Shown piece after piece: positions 9,445 through 18,473 of a stretch of DNA of 64,000 nt. The stretch's first letter is position 1. Every line of letters begins with the position of its first letter. The notes under the pieces are model-generated. The model worked only from the letters and a program-made list of their open reading frames with translations, searched no databases and was not told the origin of the DNA. The position numbers and the translations under genes were made by a program. The DNA comes from Nannocystis pusilla (GTDB taxonomy: Bacteria > Myxococcota_A > Polyangia > Nannocystales > Nannocystaceae): assembly GCF_026626665.1 (NCBI RefSeq), contig NZ_JAPNKE010000002.1, forward strand, positions 414,501 through 478,500, in the 5' to 3' direction.

Positions 9445-10855
9445 TCACGGCGCTTCTCCGACCTGCAGGACGCCCATCATGCCGCGCTCGGCGTGCTCGA
9501 GGATGTGGCAGTGGTACATCCACAGGCCGGGGTTGTCGAAGTCGACGGCGATCCGCACGGTCGACTTCCGCGGCACGTTGACGGTGTCCTTCCAGCCGAG
9601 GTGCGGCTGATCGAGCACCTGAAAGAAGGTCCCGTGCAGATGGAAGGGGTGGTCCATCTCGGCGTCGTTGACGATCTCCCACACCTCGATCTCACCTGTC
9701 CCGACGACCAGGCGCGTGACGTCGGGGTAGGCCTCGTCGTTGATGAAGAAGCGCGGCTCGTCCGCGGGGCCCGCGGGCTCCTCCTCGGACAGGGTGAAGC
9801 TGCGGCGCGGCGTGGCGGGCGTCACCGGCAGCGGCTCGACGTCGCCTCGCGGTTCGGGTGACCTCGGCGCAGGGTTCGCAGGAGGGGCGGTGAGCGCGAA
9901 GGTGGCGAGGGGCCGCGGGCCGAGGTCCGGCAGCGCGTGGCCGCGGTCGTAGTGCTGCGTCTGCAGCTCGATCGTGTCGCCCTCGGCGCCCCCGAGCTCG
10001 ACGAGCAGCTCGTAGCGCTCGCCGGGCGCGATGAGCAAATGGTCGACGTCGTAGGGCTCGGGCAAGACACCGCCGTCCCAGCCGATGACGCGCAGGGAGT
10101 GCCCGGGCAGGCTGACGTCGAAGTAGGCCCCGTTGGCGCTGTTCAGCAGGCGCCAGCGCTCTCGCCCGCCCGCGGGGGCTTCGAGGCGCGGGAGCCTCTC
10201 GCCGTTGACGAGGAGCACGTTGCCCTGGCGGCCGACCATGAGGTCCAGGCTGGTGATCGTCGGCGAGCTGGCCGCTCGACTCGACCTTGACGTCGTCGAG
10301 GACGAGGACGCGGTCGGTGTCGACCGGGAATTCGTCCTCGCCGAGGACCACGATCGGCGCGTAGAGGCCGCGCTCGATCTGCTCGTCCGCTCGCAGGTGC
10401 GGGTGGAACCAGAAGGTGCCCGCCTCGGTGAGCGTGAACTCGTAGGTGAACGATTTCCCGGGCTCGACGGCCATCTGCGACACGTTGCTGCCGTCGTGCA
10501 TCGCCCGCACCTTGATCCCGTGCCAGTGCAGCGTCGTCGGCTCGGGCAGGTCGTTGCGAAAGTGGACCGTGACGTGGTCACCGACCTTGCCGAGCAGCAT
10601 CGGACCCGGCACGCGGCCCTCGTCGCCGTCCACGTTGCCGTCGCGGTAGGCCCAGACGTCGGCGGGCTTGCCGGGGAGGAAAGCCCACCGACCCGGCGCA
10701 GCGACGACGCTGACCTCGATGGCGTCCGGAGCCGGATCGACGTCGAGCAACGGCGCCGGGCCGAGCGGCGCCTCCAGGGTCCTCGTCGGCGCGTCGCCGT
10801 TGCAGGCGAGCAGCACGAGCGCGCTCGTCATGGCCAGGATCTCGGAAGCACGCAT
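9445..10855 (-). CDS. Laccase-like multicopper oxidase lipoprotein, one frameshift as read
   Basis: Second, distinct multicopper oxidase of the window, nearer to laccase and bilirubin oxidase types. It starts at ATG 10855 with a lipobox (LLAC, Cys 18), so it is membrane anchored. Copper motifs: HWHG (110-113) and HPH (151-153) in the first frame, then HPFHLHG and HCHILEH near the end in the second frame. The frames join near 10265 around VESSGQLAD and TSLDLMVGRQG; the shift equals one extra or two missing bases. Read through, the protein is about 470 residues, normal for the family. It is the first gene of the minus-strand copper operon. Confidence 0.87.
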
Positions 10856-11128
10856 GATCTTGAACCGTCGGGCTAAGCACGGGGCGTGCCAGTCCGGGTC
10901 TTCGCGAGATCCTTGGCGAAGCGAAGCCACGCGCGCGGGCAACGCGGGCCCAGCCTGAGAATATTCTGCAGCGGCCTTCGACATTTGTGATGAGCAGGCC
11001 GCGGCGGCAGTGGGCGTCCGAGGCCCCAACAGGGCGCCGTGCTGCTCGGGGCGCTTGCCGGGTCGGCAGCGAACGCGGCGCTTCGCGCGTGCCGGAAGAG
11101 GGGCGGGGCGCTACGTTGAGAGCCCCGT

Positions 11129-12341
11129 ATGACGCTCGAGATCGATTTCGCCGACCCGCAGGTCCGCCAGGATCCTTATCCGCTCTACGCCCGCCTGCGG
11201 CGAGAGGCGCCCGTCGCCTCGATTCGCCTGCCGTTCTTCGGCCGCGTCTGGTTGCTGTCGCGCTACGACGACGTGTACAGCGCGCTGCGAGATCCGCGTC
11301 TCGTGAGCGACCCGCGGAACGCCGGCGCGAATCGATGGCGCCCCGATCAGTGGTGGCTCCCGCCGGTGGTCCGCACGCTCAACACGTCGATGATCTCGCA
11401 GGACGAGCCCGGGCACCGCCGGCTCCGCACGCTCGTCCAGGGGGTGTTCACCCCGCGGCGGATCGAGGCGCTGTCGGGCCCGATCGAGCGGTTGACCGCG
11501 ACGTTGCTGGATCGGGCCGCGGCGCGCGGCTCGGTCGATCTGATCGCCGACTTCGCGCTCCCGCTGCCGTTGACGATCATCTCCGAGATGATCGGGGTGC
11601 CGGAGGCGGAGCGCATGAAGCTGCGCCGCTGGATGAACGCGATGGTCGAGAACAGCGGAGCGAGCCTGCTCAACATCGTGCGCCAGATGCCGAGCCTCCT
11701 CCTGCTCGCTCGCGCCCTCCGCCGCCTGATCCGGCTCCGCCAGGCCGAGCCGGCCGACGACCTGGCGACGGCCCTGATCCAGGCCCGCGACCGCGACGAC
11801 AAGCTGACCGAGGACGAGCTGGTGGCGATGCTGTTCTTGCTGATCCTGGCGGGGCACGAGACGACCGTGAACCTGATCGGCAACGGCACGCTCGCGCTGC
11901 TGCAGCACCCCGATCAGCTCGAGCTGCTGCGCGCGCCCGGAGCTGATCCCGAGCGCGGTGGAGGAGCTGCTCCGCTTCTCGAACCCGGTCGAGCAGCCGC
12001 CGCCGCGCTTCACCCGCGAGGAGGTGACGATCCGGGGCGTCACGATCCCGCCGGGCGAGGCGGTGATGCCCCTGCTGGCCGCGGCCAACCGCGACGAGGC
12101 GGCGTTCGAGCGCCCCGATCGGCTCGACATCACCCGCGAGCCCAATCGTCACGTCGCGTTCGGCCTCGGCCTTCATTATTGCCTCGGCGCGCCGCTGGCC
12201 CGTCTCGAGGGGAGGATCGCCCTGGTGGCGCTCGTCCGGCGCTTTCCCCGGCTGCGCCTCGCCGTCGACCCTGCCCGGCTGCGGTGGCGGAGCTCGATCA
12301 ACCTGCACGGCCTGCGCGCGCTGCCGCTGCACCTCACGTGA
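11129..12341 (+). CDS. Cytochrome P450, one frameshift as read
   Basis: Soluble bacterial class P450 monooxygenase of about 404 residues. Visible marks are the I-helix oxygen motif AGHETT (241-246), the K-helix ELLR in VEELLRFSNP, and the heme loop FGLGLHYCLGAPLAR with the Cys ligand. The first frame ends its homology at LELLRA (about 11935) and the second picks up at PELIPSAVEELL. The join lies in a CGCGCGC run and fits loss of one CG pair, so sequencing slippage is plausible. No ferredoxin or reductase gene is adjacent; the substrate is unknown. The gene stands alone on the plus strand. Confidence 0.88.
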
Positions 12342-12372
12342 GGGACAGGCCGACCGGCGGGCGCGTGTACGA

Positions 12373-12466
12373 CATGGCCTCATCGACATGTCGAACAGGA
12401 CATGGCGAAAAGGTCATTGTTTTAAAGAAGAACATGTCCTCCGGGATATGTTGAATAGGACATGTC
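12373..12466. repeat. Array of 14-base CATG units (site a)
   Basis: CATG-type cores start at 12373, 12387, 12401, 12415 (CATT), then 12433, 12447 (TATG) and 12461, giving two runs in exact 14-base register. Most units end in GG or GGA before the next core, so adjacent units form the dyad CATGNCNNNNNGNCATG. The array lies between the convergent ends of the P450 gene and the Sel1 lipoprotein gene. It is the longest of six such sites in the window. Function unknown; terminator, protein site or mobile repeat are all possible. Confidence 0.7.
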
Positions 12467-12541
12467 TCGCGGCGCCGCTCGTCGCCCCGTCTGGGGCGTT
12501 CGTGCGCTCGGCCGCGGTGGCCCCATTGGGGCGTCGCGCCA

Positions 12542-13273
12542 TCAGCGGTGGTGGTGTTGGAGCGCGTGACCGGCGGCGGCCATGTAACGGCGAGACTCGG
12601 ACTCGTCGATCGCCAGGCCGAGCTCTCCGTGCTGGTACGCGAGCCCGAGCGCCTGCAAGGCTTCGGGGTGCTCCATGGCGGCGGCGCGCCGATACAGCGC
12701 GACCGCGCGGGCGTCGTCGCGTGGCAGGCCGGCGCCGGTGCGGGCGGCGCCTGCGAGCAAGAACATCGCGTCGGCCGAGCCGGCGTCGACCGCCACCTCG
12801 AACCATCGCACGGCCTCGACGGGGTCCGCCGGCACGCCCTTGCCGCTCTGGCTCATCCGTCCGAGCTCGTAGGCGGCGCTGCCCGGACGCGCCGCCTCGG
12901 CCCGCAAGAACCAGGCCCGGGCCTGACCGGCGTCGGCCGGCAACTGGGCCGAGCCGCGAAGGTATCGCCGCCCGAGAGCGACCGCCGCGTCGACATCGCC
13001 GGACTCGGCCGCGGCCGTGAGGGCCGCGAGCGGTGGTTCCTGCGCGTCGTGGGCAGCGTGCGGTGATTCCTGCGCGTCATGGGCCGCGTGGGCGTCGTGG
13101 GCCGCGTGGGCGTCCCGGGGCCCGTGAGCGACGTGCGGCGCTCGCTCGACGGGCGCCGCTTGCCCGGCCGGGGCGACGGCCTCGCGCGGGCCGGGCGCTG
13201 GACGCTCCTCTCGCGCGCACCGGCACAGGGCCAGCGCGGTCACGAGGACGACAGGGATCGGCGTCGTTCGCAT
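12542..13273 (-). CDS. Sel1-repeat exported protein with Ala-His-Asp tract
   Basis: A 243-residue secreted or lipid-anchored protein. A hydrophobic leader ends in Cys 17 and Cys 19, though neither has a perfect lipobox. A tract of repeated AHD/AAHDAQ (about residues 50-80) follows, then about four Sel1-like (TPR-family) repeats recognisable by A..G...A...LG..Y..G and A..W...AA. Sel1 repeats form helical scaffolds for protein contacts. The start lies four bases after the stop of the CpdB-like gene, so the two are cotranscribed. The His/Asp tract could bind metal, but this is only composition. Confidence 0.8.
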   Translation of the reverse strand: MRTTPIPVVLVTALALCRCAREERPAPGPREAVAPAGQAAPVERAPHVAHGPRDAHAAHDAHAAHDAQESPHAAHDAQEPPLAALTAAAESGDVDAAVALGRRYLRGSAQLPADAGQARAWFLRAEAARPGSAAYELGRMSQSGKGVPADPVEAVRWFEVAVDAGSADAMFLLAGAARTGAGLPRDDARAVALYRRAAAMEHPEALQALGLAYQHGELGLAIDESESRRYMAAAGHALQHHHR

Positions 13274-13277
13274 GGGC

Positions 13278-15686
13278 TCACTGCGAGAGGTCGATCGCGT
13301 AGAGCGACAGCATCTTGTTGCTGCCGTCGTCCTGCTCGACCAGCGTGATGCCGTCGATGCCGGCCTCCTGCGCCTTGGGCAGGGCGTTCTGCGCCGAGGA
13401 GAAGACCACGGGGCCCGTCGTCGCCACCTTGGTGAAGTGCCAGCTGCGGGCGGAGCCGTGGTCCTGGCGGGTGAGCGTCACGATCTTCTTGATGTAGGCG
13501 ATCAGGACCTCGCGGTTGGTGTCGGGCGAGGCGTAGATCGTCTTGCTGCCGTCGAGCCCGGGGAACTGCCCGCCGCCGCCGGCGCGGTAGTTGTTGGTGG
13601 CGACGATGAACTCGGCGGCGGGGTCGATCGGGGCGCCGTCGAACGTGAGGTTCTTGATCCGGCCGCTCGCCTTCTCGCCCATCGGCGGCAGGGGCTGGGT
13701 GACGTCGATCTCGTAGCTGACCCGCGGGTCGGTGATCATGTCGAAGTTGTAGCCCGGCATCGCAAGGTTGATCAGCGGCTGCGGCGTCGCCACCTGCGGG
13801 TCGATCTGGTTGAAGCGCGTCGCCGCCTTCTCGAGCCAGTCGTGGAGCTCCGCGCCGGTCACCTTCACCGCCTGGAGCGTGTTGGCGTAGAGGTAGAGGT
13901 CGGCCGCGTTGTTGATGGCGATGTTGCCCGCGGGCACGTCGGTGAAGTCGTTGCCGCCGGCGAAGCCGGTCTTGAACGGCGCGCTGACCGACAGCACCGG
14001 CAGCGACGCGTACTCCGGCAGGTTGGCCTGGATGTACGCGGAGACGTGGTCGGCCTGCGCCTGGTTGACGATCTGGATCGCGCCGACGTCGCCGAGATCG
14101 GCGAACAGCGTCGTCATCTCGAAGTCGGTGGTGCCGATCGGCGTCTTGACGTAGGCGACCGTCCCCTGGTGCTCGGCGTCGACGAGCGGCGCGATCGAGG
14201 GATCGGCGTCGACGCGGATCTTGGCGCCGTCGACCTGGCCTTCGCACATGCCGGCGAAAGCGCACGGCTCGCCGGTGCGCCAGCGCTGATCGGCGTCGCA
14301 GGCCACAGGCAGACCGCCCATGCAGGTGGTGCCGATCGGGCGCGCCTCGACGACCGTCTGACCGGCGTCGATCGTCCAGCGACCCTCGGTGAAGACGAGC
14401 CCGGTCTTGATCACGCCGAGGTGCTGCCCCCAGAAGTTCGCCATGACCGCCGGCACGCCCGCGACCGTGCCGACGTCCTTGTCCACCATCGGCAGGTCGA
14501 ACTGCGGCGCCGTGCTGGCCGGGTTGGGGAAGACCTGGTGCGAGTGGCCCATCAGCATCGCGTCGATGCCGGGGATCTGGGCCAGATACCAGGCCTGATT
14601 CTCGAGCGCGGGCGTATAGGGCGAGTCGTCAAGGCCGCCGTGGATGATCGCCACCACGATCTCGGCGCCCTGGGCCCGCAGCGCCTCGACGAGCGGAGGC
14701 ACGGTCTCTTGCACGCCCTGGGTGTAGACCTTGCCGTCCAGCCACTTCTTGTCCCAGTTGAGGATCGGCGGCGGGGTGACGTCGACGAAGCCGATCGTCA
14801 GCGTCGAGGTGAGCGGGGCGTCGTCGGGACCTGTGGCGGTGATCGTCCGCGACAGCAGCGCGGTCGGCGGGAACAGGGTCGCGTCGGTCTTGGCGCTGAA
14901 GACGTTGCTCGACAGCTGCGGGAAGGTCGGCCCGCCGCACATCTCGGAGCCGGCGAGATCGAGGTCGGGGACGTCGAACGGCGTGTGGGTCACCTGCGAC
15001 AGGAAGGGCAGGCCGAAGTTGAACTCGTGGTTGCCGATCCCGCCGACGTCGAACTCGAGGTGGTTCATCACCTTGTACATCGCCAGGGTGTCGGCGCACT
15101 CGAGCGGCTCGACGAGCGCCTGGTAGTCGGCGAGCACCGTGCCCTGGATGGTGTCGCCGTTGTCGACGAGGACGGTGTTGGCGAACTCCTGGCGCGCCTG
15201 CTGGATCAGGGTCGACGTGCGATCGAGGCCGTACGAGGGGTCCTCGGTCAGCTTGTAGTAGTCGAAGCCGAGGATCGTGGTGTGGAGATCGGTGGTCTCC
15301 AGCAGCGCGAGCACGGCCCGCGAACCCTCCGGGGTCACGGGCTCGCCGGTGGTGTCGGTGGTGTCGGTGGTGTCGGTGGTGAGGCCCTCGGTGGTGCCGG
15401 CGGTGGTGCCCTCGGTGGTGAGCTCGGTGGTGCCGGTGGTGGTGCCCTCGGTGGTGGTGCCCTCGGTGGTGCCGGTGGTCGGGGCGTCGGTGGTGCCGGT
15501 GGAGGTGGGGTCGACGGCGGTGGTGCCCGGCGCGGACGTCGAGGTCGTGGTCCCCGTCGGGGCGTCGGTGTCGGTGCCGGCGGATTCGGTGGTGGACGAG
15601 CCGGAGTCGCCGCAGGCGGCGAGCATCACGGGGGCGAGCAGGGCGAATGTGGTGATCGCGGGGAGACGGAGCGAAAAATAATGCAT
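13278..15686 (-). CDS. cpdB: CpdB-like 2',3'-cyclic phosphodiesterase / 3'-nucleotidase lipoprotein
   Basis: An 802-residue exported nucleotide hydrolase. The start at ATG 15686 gives a signal with lipobox LAAC (Cys 25); the open frame upstream has no signal. A Thr-rich linker (about residues 30-115, TTEG-type repeats) leads to a calcineurin-like metallophosphatase domain with ETTDLHTTILGFDYYK, DNGDTIQG, GNHEFNFG and GHSH. A C-terminal 5'-nucleotidase domain follows, with TNNYRAGGGGQFPG. The FDYYK form of the first motif is typical of CpdB, which removes phosphate from cyclic and 3' nucleotides in the periplasm for salvage. CpdB specificity is by similarity; UshA-like activity is the alternative. 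Confidence 0.87.
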   Translation of the reverse strand: MHYFSLRLPAITTFALLAPVMLAACGDSGSSTTESAGTDTDAPTGTTTSTSAPGTTAVDPTSTGTTDAPTTGTTEGTTTEGTTTGTTELTTEGTTAGTTEGLTTDTTDTTDTTGEPVTPEGSRAVLALLETTDLHTTILGFDYYKLTEDPSYGLDRTSTLIQQARQEFANTVLVDNGDTIQGTVLADYQALVEPLECADTLAMYKVMNHLEFDVGGIGNHEFNFGLPFLSQVTHTPFDVPDLDLAGSEMCGGPTFPQLSSNVFSAKTDATLFPPTALLSRTITATGPDDAPLTSTLTIGFVDVTPPPILNWDKKWLDGKVYTQGVQETVPPLVEALRAQGAEIVVAIIHGGLDDSPYTPALENQAWYLAQIPGIDAMLMGHSHQVFPNPASTAPQFDLPMVDKDVGTVAGVPAVMANFWGQHLGVIKTGLVFTEGRWTIDAGQTVVEARPIGTTCMGGLPVACDADQRWRTGEPCAFAGMCEGQVDGAKIRVDADPSIAPLVDAEHQGTVAYVKTPIGTTDFEMTTLFADLGDVGAIQIVNQAQADHVSAYIQANLPEYASLPVLSVSAPFKTGFAGGNDFTDVPAGNIAINNAADLYLYANTLQAVKVTGAELHDWLEKAATRFNQIDPQVATPQPLINLAMPGYNFDMITDPRVSYEIDVTQPLPPMGEKASGRIKNLTFDGAPIDPAAEFIVATNNYRAGGGGQFPGLDGSKTIYASPDTNREVLIAYIKKIVTLTRQDHGSARSWHFTKVATTGPVVFSSAQNALPKAQEAGIDGITLVEQDDGSNKMLSLYAIDLSQ

Positions 15687-15733
15687 CGTGATGATTCCTG
15701 TCACCGCGATCGGCGCGGCGCTGCGGCGCGGGC

Positions 15734-15763
15734 ATACTGCCTTCGATAAATTTACGCTGTCAA
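15734..15763 (-). promoter_or_regulatory. Sigma-70-like promoter of the cpdB-like operon
   Basis: On the minus strand TTGACA (15763-15758) is followed after 18 bases by CAGTAT (15739-15734). The spacer is AT-rich (GTAAATTTATCG), which stands out in this GC-rich DNA. The cpdB-like ATG is 48 bases further on. Consensus -35 box, fair -10 box; not proven. Confidence 0.55.
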
Positions 15764-16073
15764 GCGGAGACGCCTGGAAGCGCAATATCGACAGTCGAAT
15801 CACGGGACAGTCACGGCTTCTGCGCATCGTGGCCGCAATATCACGCATGATGGCGGGCGCAACGGGCGCGCCGCGATGCCGTGATCGGCGATCATCCGCG
15901 GGATGACAGGCGGGTCCGCGCCCGGCTCCGCGGCCACGCACGCGCTCGGGTTCGGCGATGGCGCTCACGCTCGGCTCGGCCCGAGATCCGTGTCTGCTCC
16001 GGTTCCCGTCGACCGCGCGTCCGTGCGCGGCCGGCGAGTGCTACGGACAATCGTCGTACCCGAATATCCGCGG
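15764..16073. other. Intergenic, nothing recognised
   Basis: Region between the promoter of the cpdB-like gene and the end of the tectonin gene. No reading frame with family features, no strong hairpin and no repeat were seen. Confidence 0.5.
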
Positions 16074-16873
16074 TCAGACCTGGGGTCCTCGCACCCAGAC
16101 CGCGCCGCCTTCGGCCACGGCCCAGATCGTCGAGCCATCGGCGCCGCTCAGCGCGACCTGGCGGAAGCGGCTGACGTCGTCTTGCGCGGGGACCTGCGCC
16201 CATAGGCTCGCTTGCCGCCTCCAGACCGCCCCGCCGTTCGCCACGCTCCAGACGACCGAACCGCCCGGCCCGCCGACCGAGACCTGCGAGAAGCTCTGCA
16301 CGTCGATCTGCGGCTGCACGCGGATCCAGTCGCCCTCACGCCATTGCCAGACCGCGCCGCCGTCCGCCACCGCCCAGATGGCCGAGCCGTCGCCGCTGAC
16401 GGAGACCTGGGAGAAGCTCGACACATTCGACTGCGTCGGGATCTTGTCCCACTTTTCCCGTTCCACCGCCAGACCGCGCCGCCGGTCGCCACCGCCCAGA
16501 TCGTCGACCCATCCGCCCCGCCGACCGAGACCTGCGAGAAGCTCGACACCTCCGGCTGCGTGAGGACGCGCTCCCAGGCGCGCCCGTCCCACCGCCAGAG
16601 CGCGCCGCCGGTCGCCACCGCCCAGACGACCGTGCCGTCGTCGGCGCCGACCGAGACCTGCGAGAAAGTCGAGACCTCCGGCTGGGTCGGCACCGGCTCC
16701 CAGGCCTGCTGGTTCCACCGCCAGACCGCGCCGCCGGTCGCCACGCCCCAGAGCGTCGTACCGTCGCGGCCGCCCGCGGCGATCTGATCGAACTGACGGA
16801 CATCGGATTGCGCCGGGAGCGGGGTCCAGAAATCGAACCTGTTCGCGGTCGTGGACATCGTTTCGTTGGCCAT
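16074..16873 (-). CDS. Tectonin six-bladed propeller protein, one frameshift as read
   Basis: About 266 residues made of six tandem repeats of some 41-42 residues. Each repeat follows the plan W..VP.Q..V..FSQVSVGG..G..IWAVA.GGAVWRW, the hallmark of tectonin (TECPR) beta propellers, which bind sugars or lipid A in characterised members. There is no signal peptide. The start at ATG 16873 has AAGGAG six bases upstream; a GTG five codons earlier overlaps that site and is less likely. The reading frame breaks after WRWNGK (about 16456), where one more A in an AAAA run restores W-D-K-I-P-T. Six repeats match the six blades of known tectonins, so the gene is probably intact. Confidence 0.82.
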
Positions 16874-17128
16874 AAACATCTCCTTCACCTGCTGCGGATC
16901 GCCGGTTCGCGGCCGCGCTCGCGTGCTGCGAGGCGCCGGATCCGGTGCATAGGGAAGACGCGGGCCGCTGGCCGAGCATTGGCCGTCCGCGCAGACAGTG
17001 ACTGTGTCCTCGGGCGCAGCAATCGCGGCGCGACGCCCTCCGCTGGAGCATTTTAGCGCTTAAATGCGAGAGACGCCGCTGGCGCACCGCCGCGGCGTTT
17101 ACGTCGACTCCGGGCCGGCGCTATCACC

Positions 17129-17250
17129 TCAGGGGCGCAGCACGACCTTGATGCAGCCGTCCTGCTTGTCGCGGAAGGTCTTGTACGCGTCCGGCGCCTG
17201 CTCGAGCGGCAGGCGGTGGGTGACGACGAACGACGGGTCGTCGGCGCAGC
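17129..17250 (-). pseudogene. C-terminal remnant of a zinc-dependent alcohol dehydrogenase
   Basis: The minus strand reads about 39 codons of clear zinc-dependent dehydrogenase tail: [20 protein letters not shown], then [17 protein letters not shown] and a stop at 17129. Upstream of 17250 the similarity stops abruptly and no start or cofactor-binding domain exists. The parent would be about 380 residues, so this is a decayed fragment, evidence of deletion or recombination next to the tectonin gene. Confidence 0.7.
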
Positions 17251-17628
17251 GAGGTCGGTACGGGGAGCGAGCGAATCGTGTCAGTCGTCGCGGATGTTCC
17301 CCGCCACGGCCCCTCGAGCTCGAACGCGCCGGGAAACAGGGCGAGCGCGGTGAATGTCGACAGAGGGCGGGGACGATCCGCGGGGAGACGGGGACGCGGA
17401 GGTCATGCGAAGGTGCCGGAGCACCGGCCGTTCCACGCCGGATTGTTCAAGGATCCTCGGATGCTCGCGCGAGGCGAAGGGTCCCGACGGGGACGGTCTC
17501 ATGCGACGACTTCGCGGATGTCCCAGGGGGACGTTCGTCGACCGCGAGCGCCGGTCGAAGTTGACGGCGAGCGGGCGAGGGGATCACACTGTGACGGCCC
17601 GCGCATCGGCGCCGGCGAAGGGGTCGCC
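17251..17628. other. Intergenic, nothing recognised
   Basis: Between the dehydrogenase remnant and a lipoprotein gene. An open frame on the plus strand runs through it into the lipoprotein but has no family features; no hairpin or repeat stood out. Confidence 0.5.
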
Positions 17629-18129
17629 ATGAAGACACGGATCGTCCTTATCATCACCGGACTGCTGGGCGCGTGCGGCGGGCAAACCGGCGACATGACC
17701 ACGACCGACGGCACCGGGACCGGGGCCAGCAGCGGGAGCACGGCCCCGGCGAGCACATCCTCGGGGTCGACCGACGAGCCCGGCACGGACGCGACCACCG
17801 CGGCGCCGACCACCAGCTCGTCGAGCACGACCGGCGAGCCGGGCACGTCCAGCTCGAGCTCCGGAGAGCCCGATTCAAGCTCGGGCTCGACCGGAGCCGA
17901 CTGCCTGCGCTGCGCCGAGGCGCTCATGGGCGCGGAGGGCGAGCTCTGCGAGGACTCGCAGATGCTGTCGGACGCGTTGTTCGCGTGCATCTGCGGCGCC
18001 TGTGCCGATGTCTGCGAGGCGACCTGCACGATGTCCACGCCGCCGAACGCCGAGTGCTCGATGTGCCAGAATCAGGCGTTCGCCGACTCCTGCATGCGGG
18101 CGGTGACGGCCTGCCTCGCCGACGCCTGA
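17629..18129 (+). CDS. Small Cys-rich lipoprotein with Thr/Ser linker
   Basis: A 166-residue predicted lipoprotein: signal MKTRIVLIITGLLGAC (lipid Cys 16), a long linker of Thr, Ser and Gly with TTGEPGTSSSSSGEPD-type stretches (about 20-90), then a compact domain with about ten Cys residues in CLRC, CICGAC, CEATC and CSMC patterns, likely disulphide bonded. The start at ATG 17629 has GAAGGGG nearby; the longer open frame upstream lacks a signal. I do not recognise the Cys-rich domain, but such small linker-plus-Cys lipoproteins are frequent in Nannocystaceae-like genomes. A second one of different Cys spacing is at 63340-63663. Confidence 0.78.
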   Translation: MKTRIVLIITGLLGACGGQTGDMTTTDGTGTGASSGSTAPASTSSGSTDEPGTDATTAAPTTSSSSTTGEPGTSSSSSGEPDSSSGSTGADCLRCAEALMGAEGELCEDSQMLSDALFACICGACADVCEATCTMSTPPNAECSMCQNQAFADSCMRAVTACLADA

Positions 18130-18189
18130 GCCCCCGTCGCTCGAACCGCTCGCACGGGCGCTCGGCGACTCCCGCACCAGCCCTGCGGT

Positions 18190-18302
18190 CATGACCCATA
18201 GGCGGCGCGCGCGAGGCACGAGGAAGCTGGACACGGCCGCGCGCGTGGGCGGCGAGCGCGATTCGATGATTCCGGCCTGCCTCGCGGCTGCGGCGTGCGC
18301 CT
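18190..18302 (+). repeat. Dispersed direct repeat, copy A
   Basis: About 112 bases that recur in the same orientation at 21688-21800 with roughly 90 percent identity by eye. Shared landmarks are GCGAGGCACGAGGAAG and the long identical stretch containing GCGATTCGATGATTCCGGCC. It lies in the spacer between the Cys-rich lipoprotein and the kinase gene end. No terminal inverted repeats or transposase are visible. Confidence 0.7.
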
Positions 18303-18473
18303 GGCGGTGGGAAAGGCGGTCTGCGGCGCGACGCGAGGCCCACCCAGGCAGATCCGCCGCCGCCGGGGACACGAGGCCGTCGACGTGACCGGTCCGGGCG
18401 AGCCCACTACGAACGACGGGTCGGGGCGGCAGTGTCGCCGCGACGCGGTACATCATGCGGCCAGGCCGTGCCG

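Noticed and set aside
12373..12466. CRISPR-like array at the 14-base repeats
   Set aside because: Units are 14 bases without distinct spacers and no cas genes are near; it is a degenerate tandem dyad, not CRISPR.
13272..15749. 825-codon plus-strand frame opposite the cpdB-like gene
   Set aside because: Val/Gly/Asp-rich low-complexity shadow; no family content, while the minus strand is a full nucleotidase.
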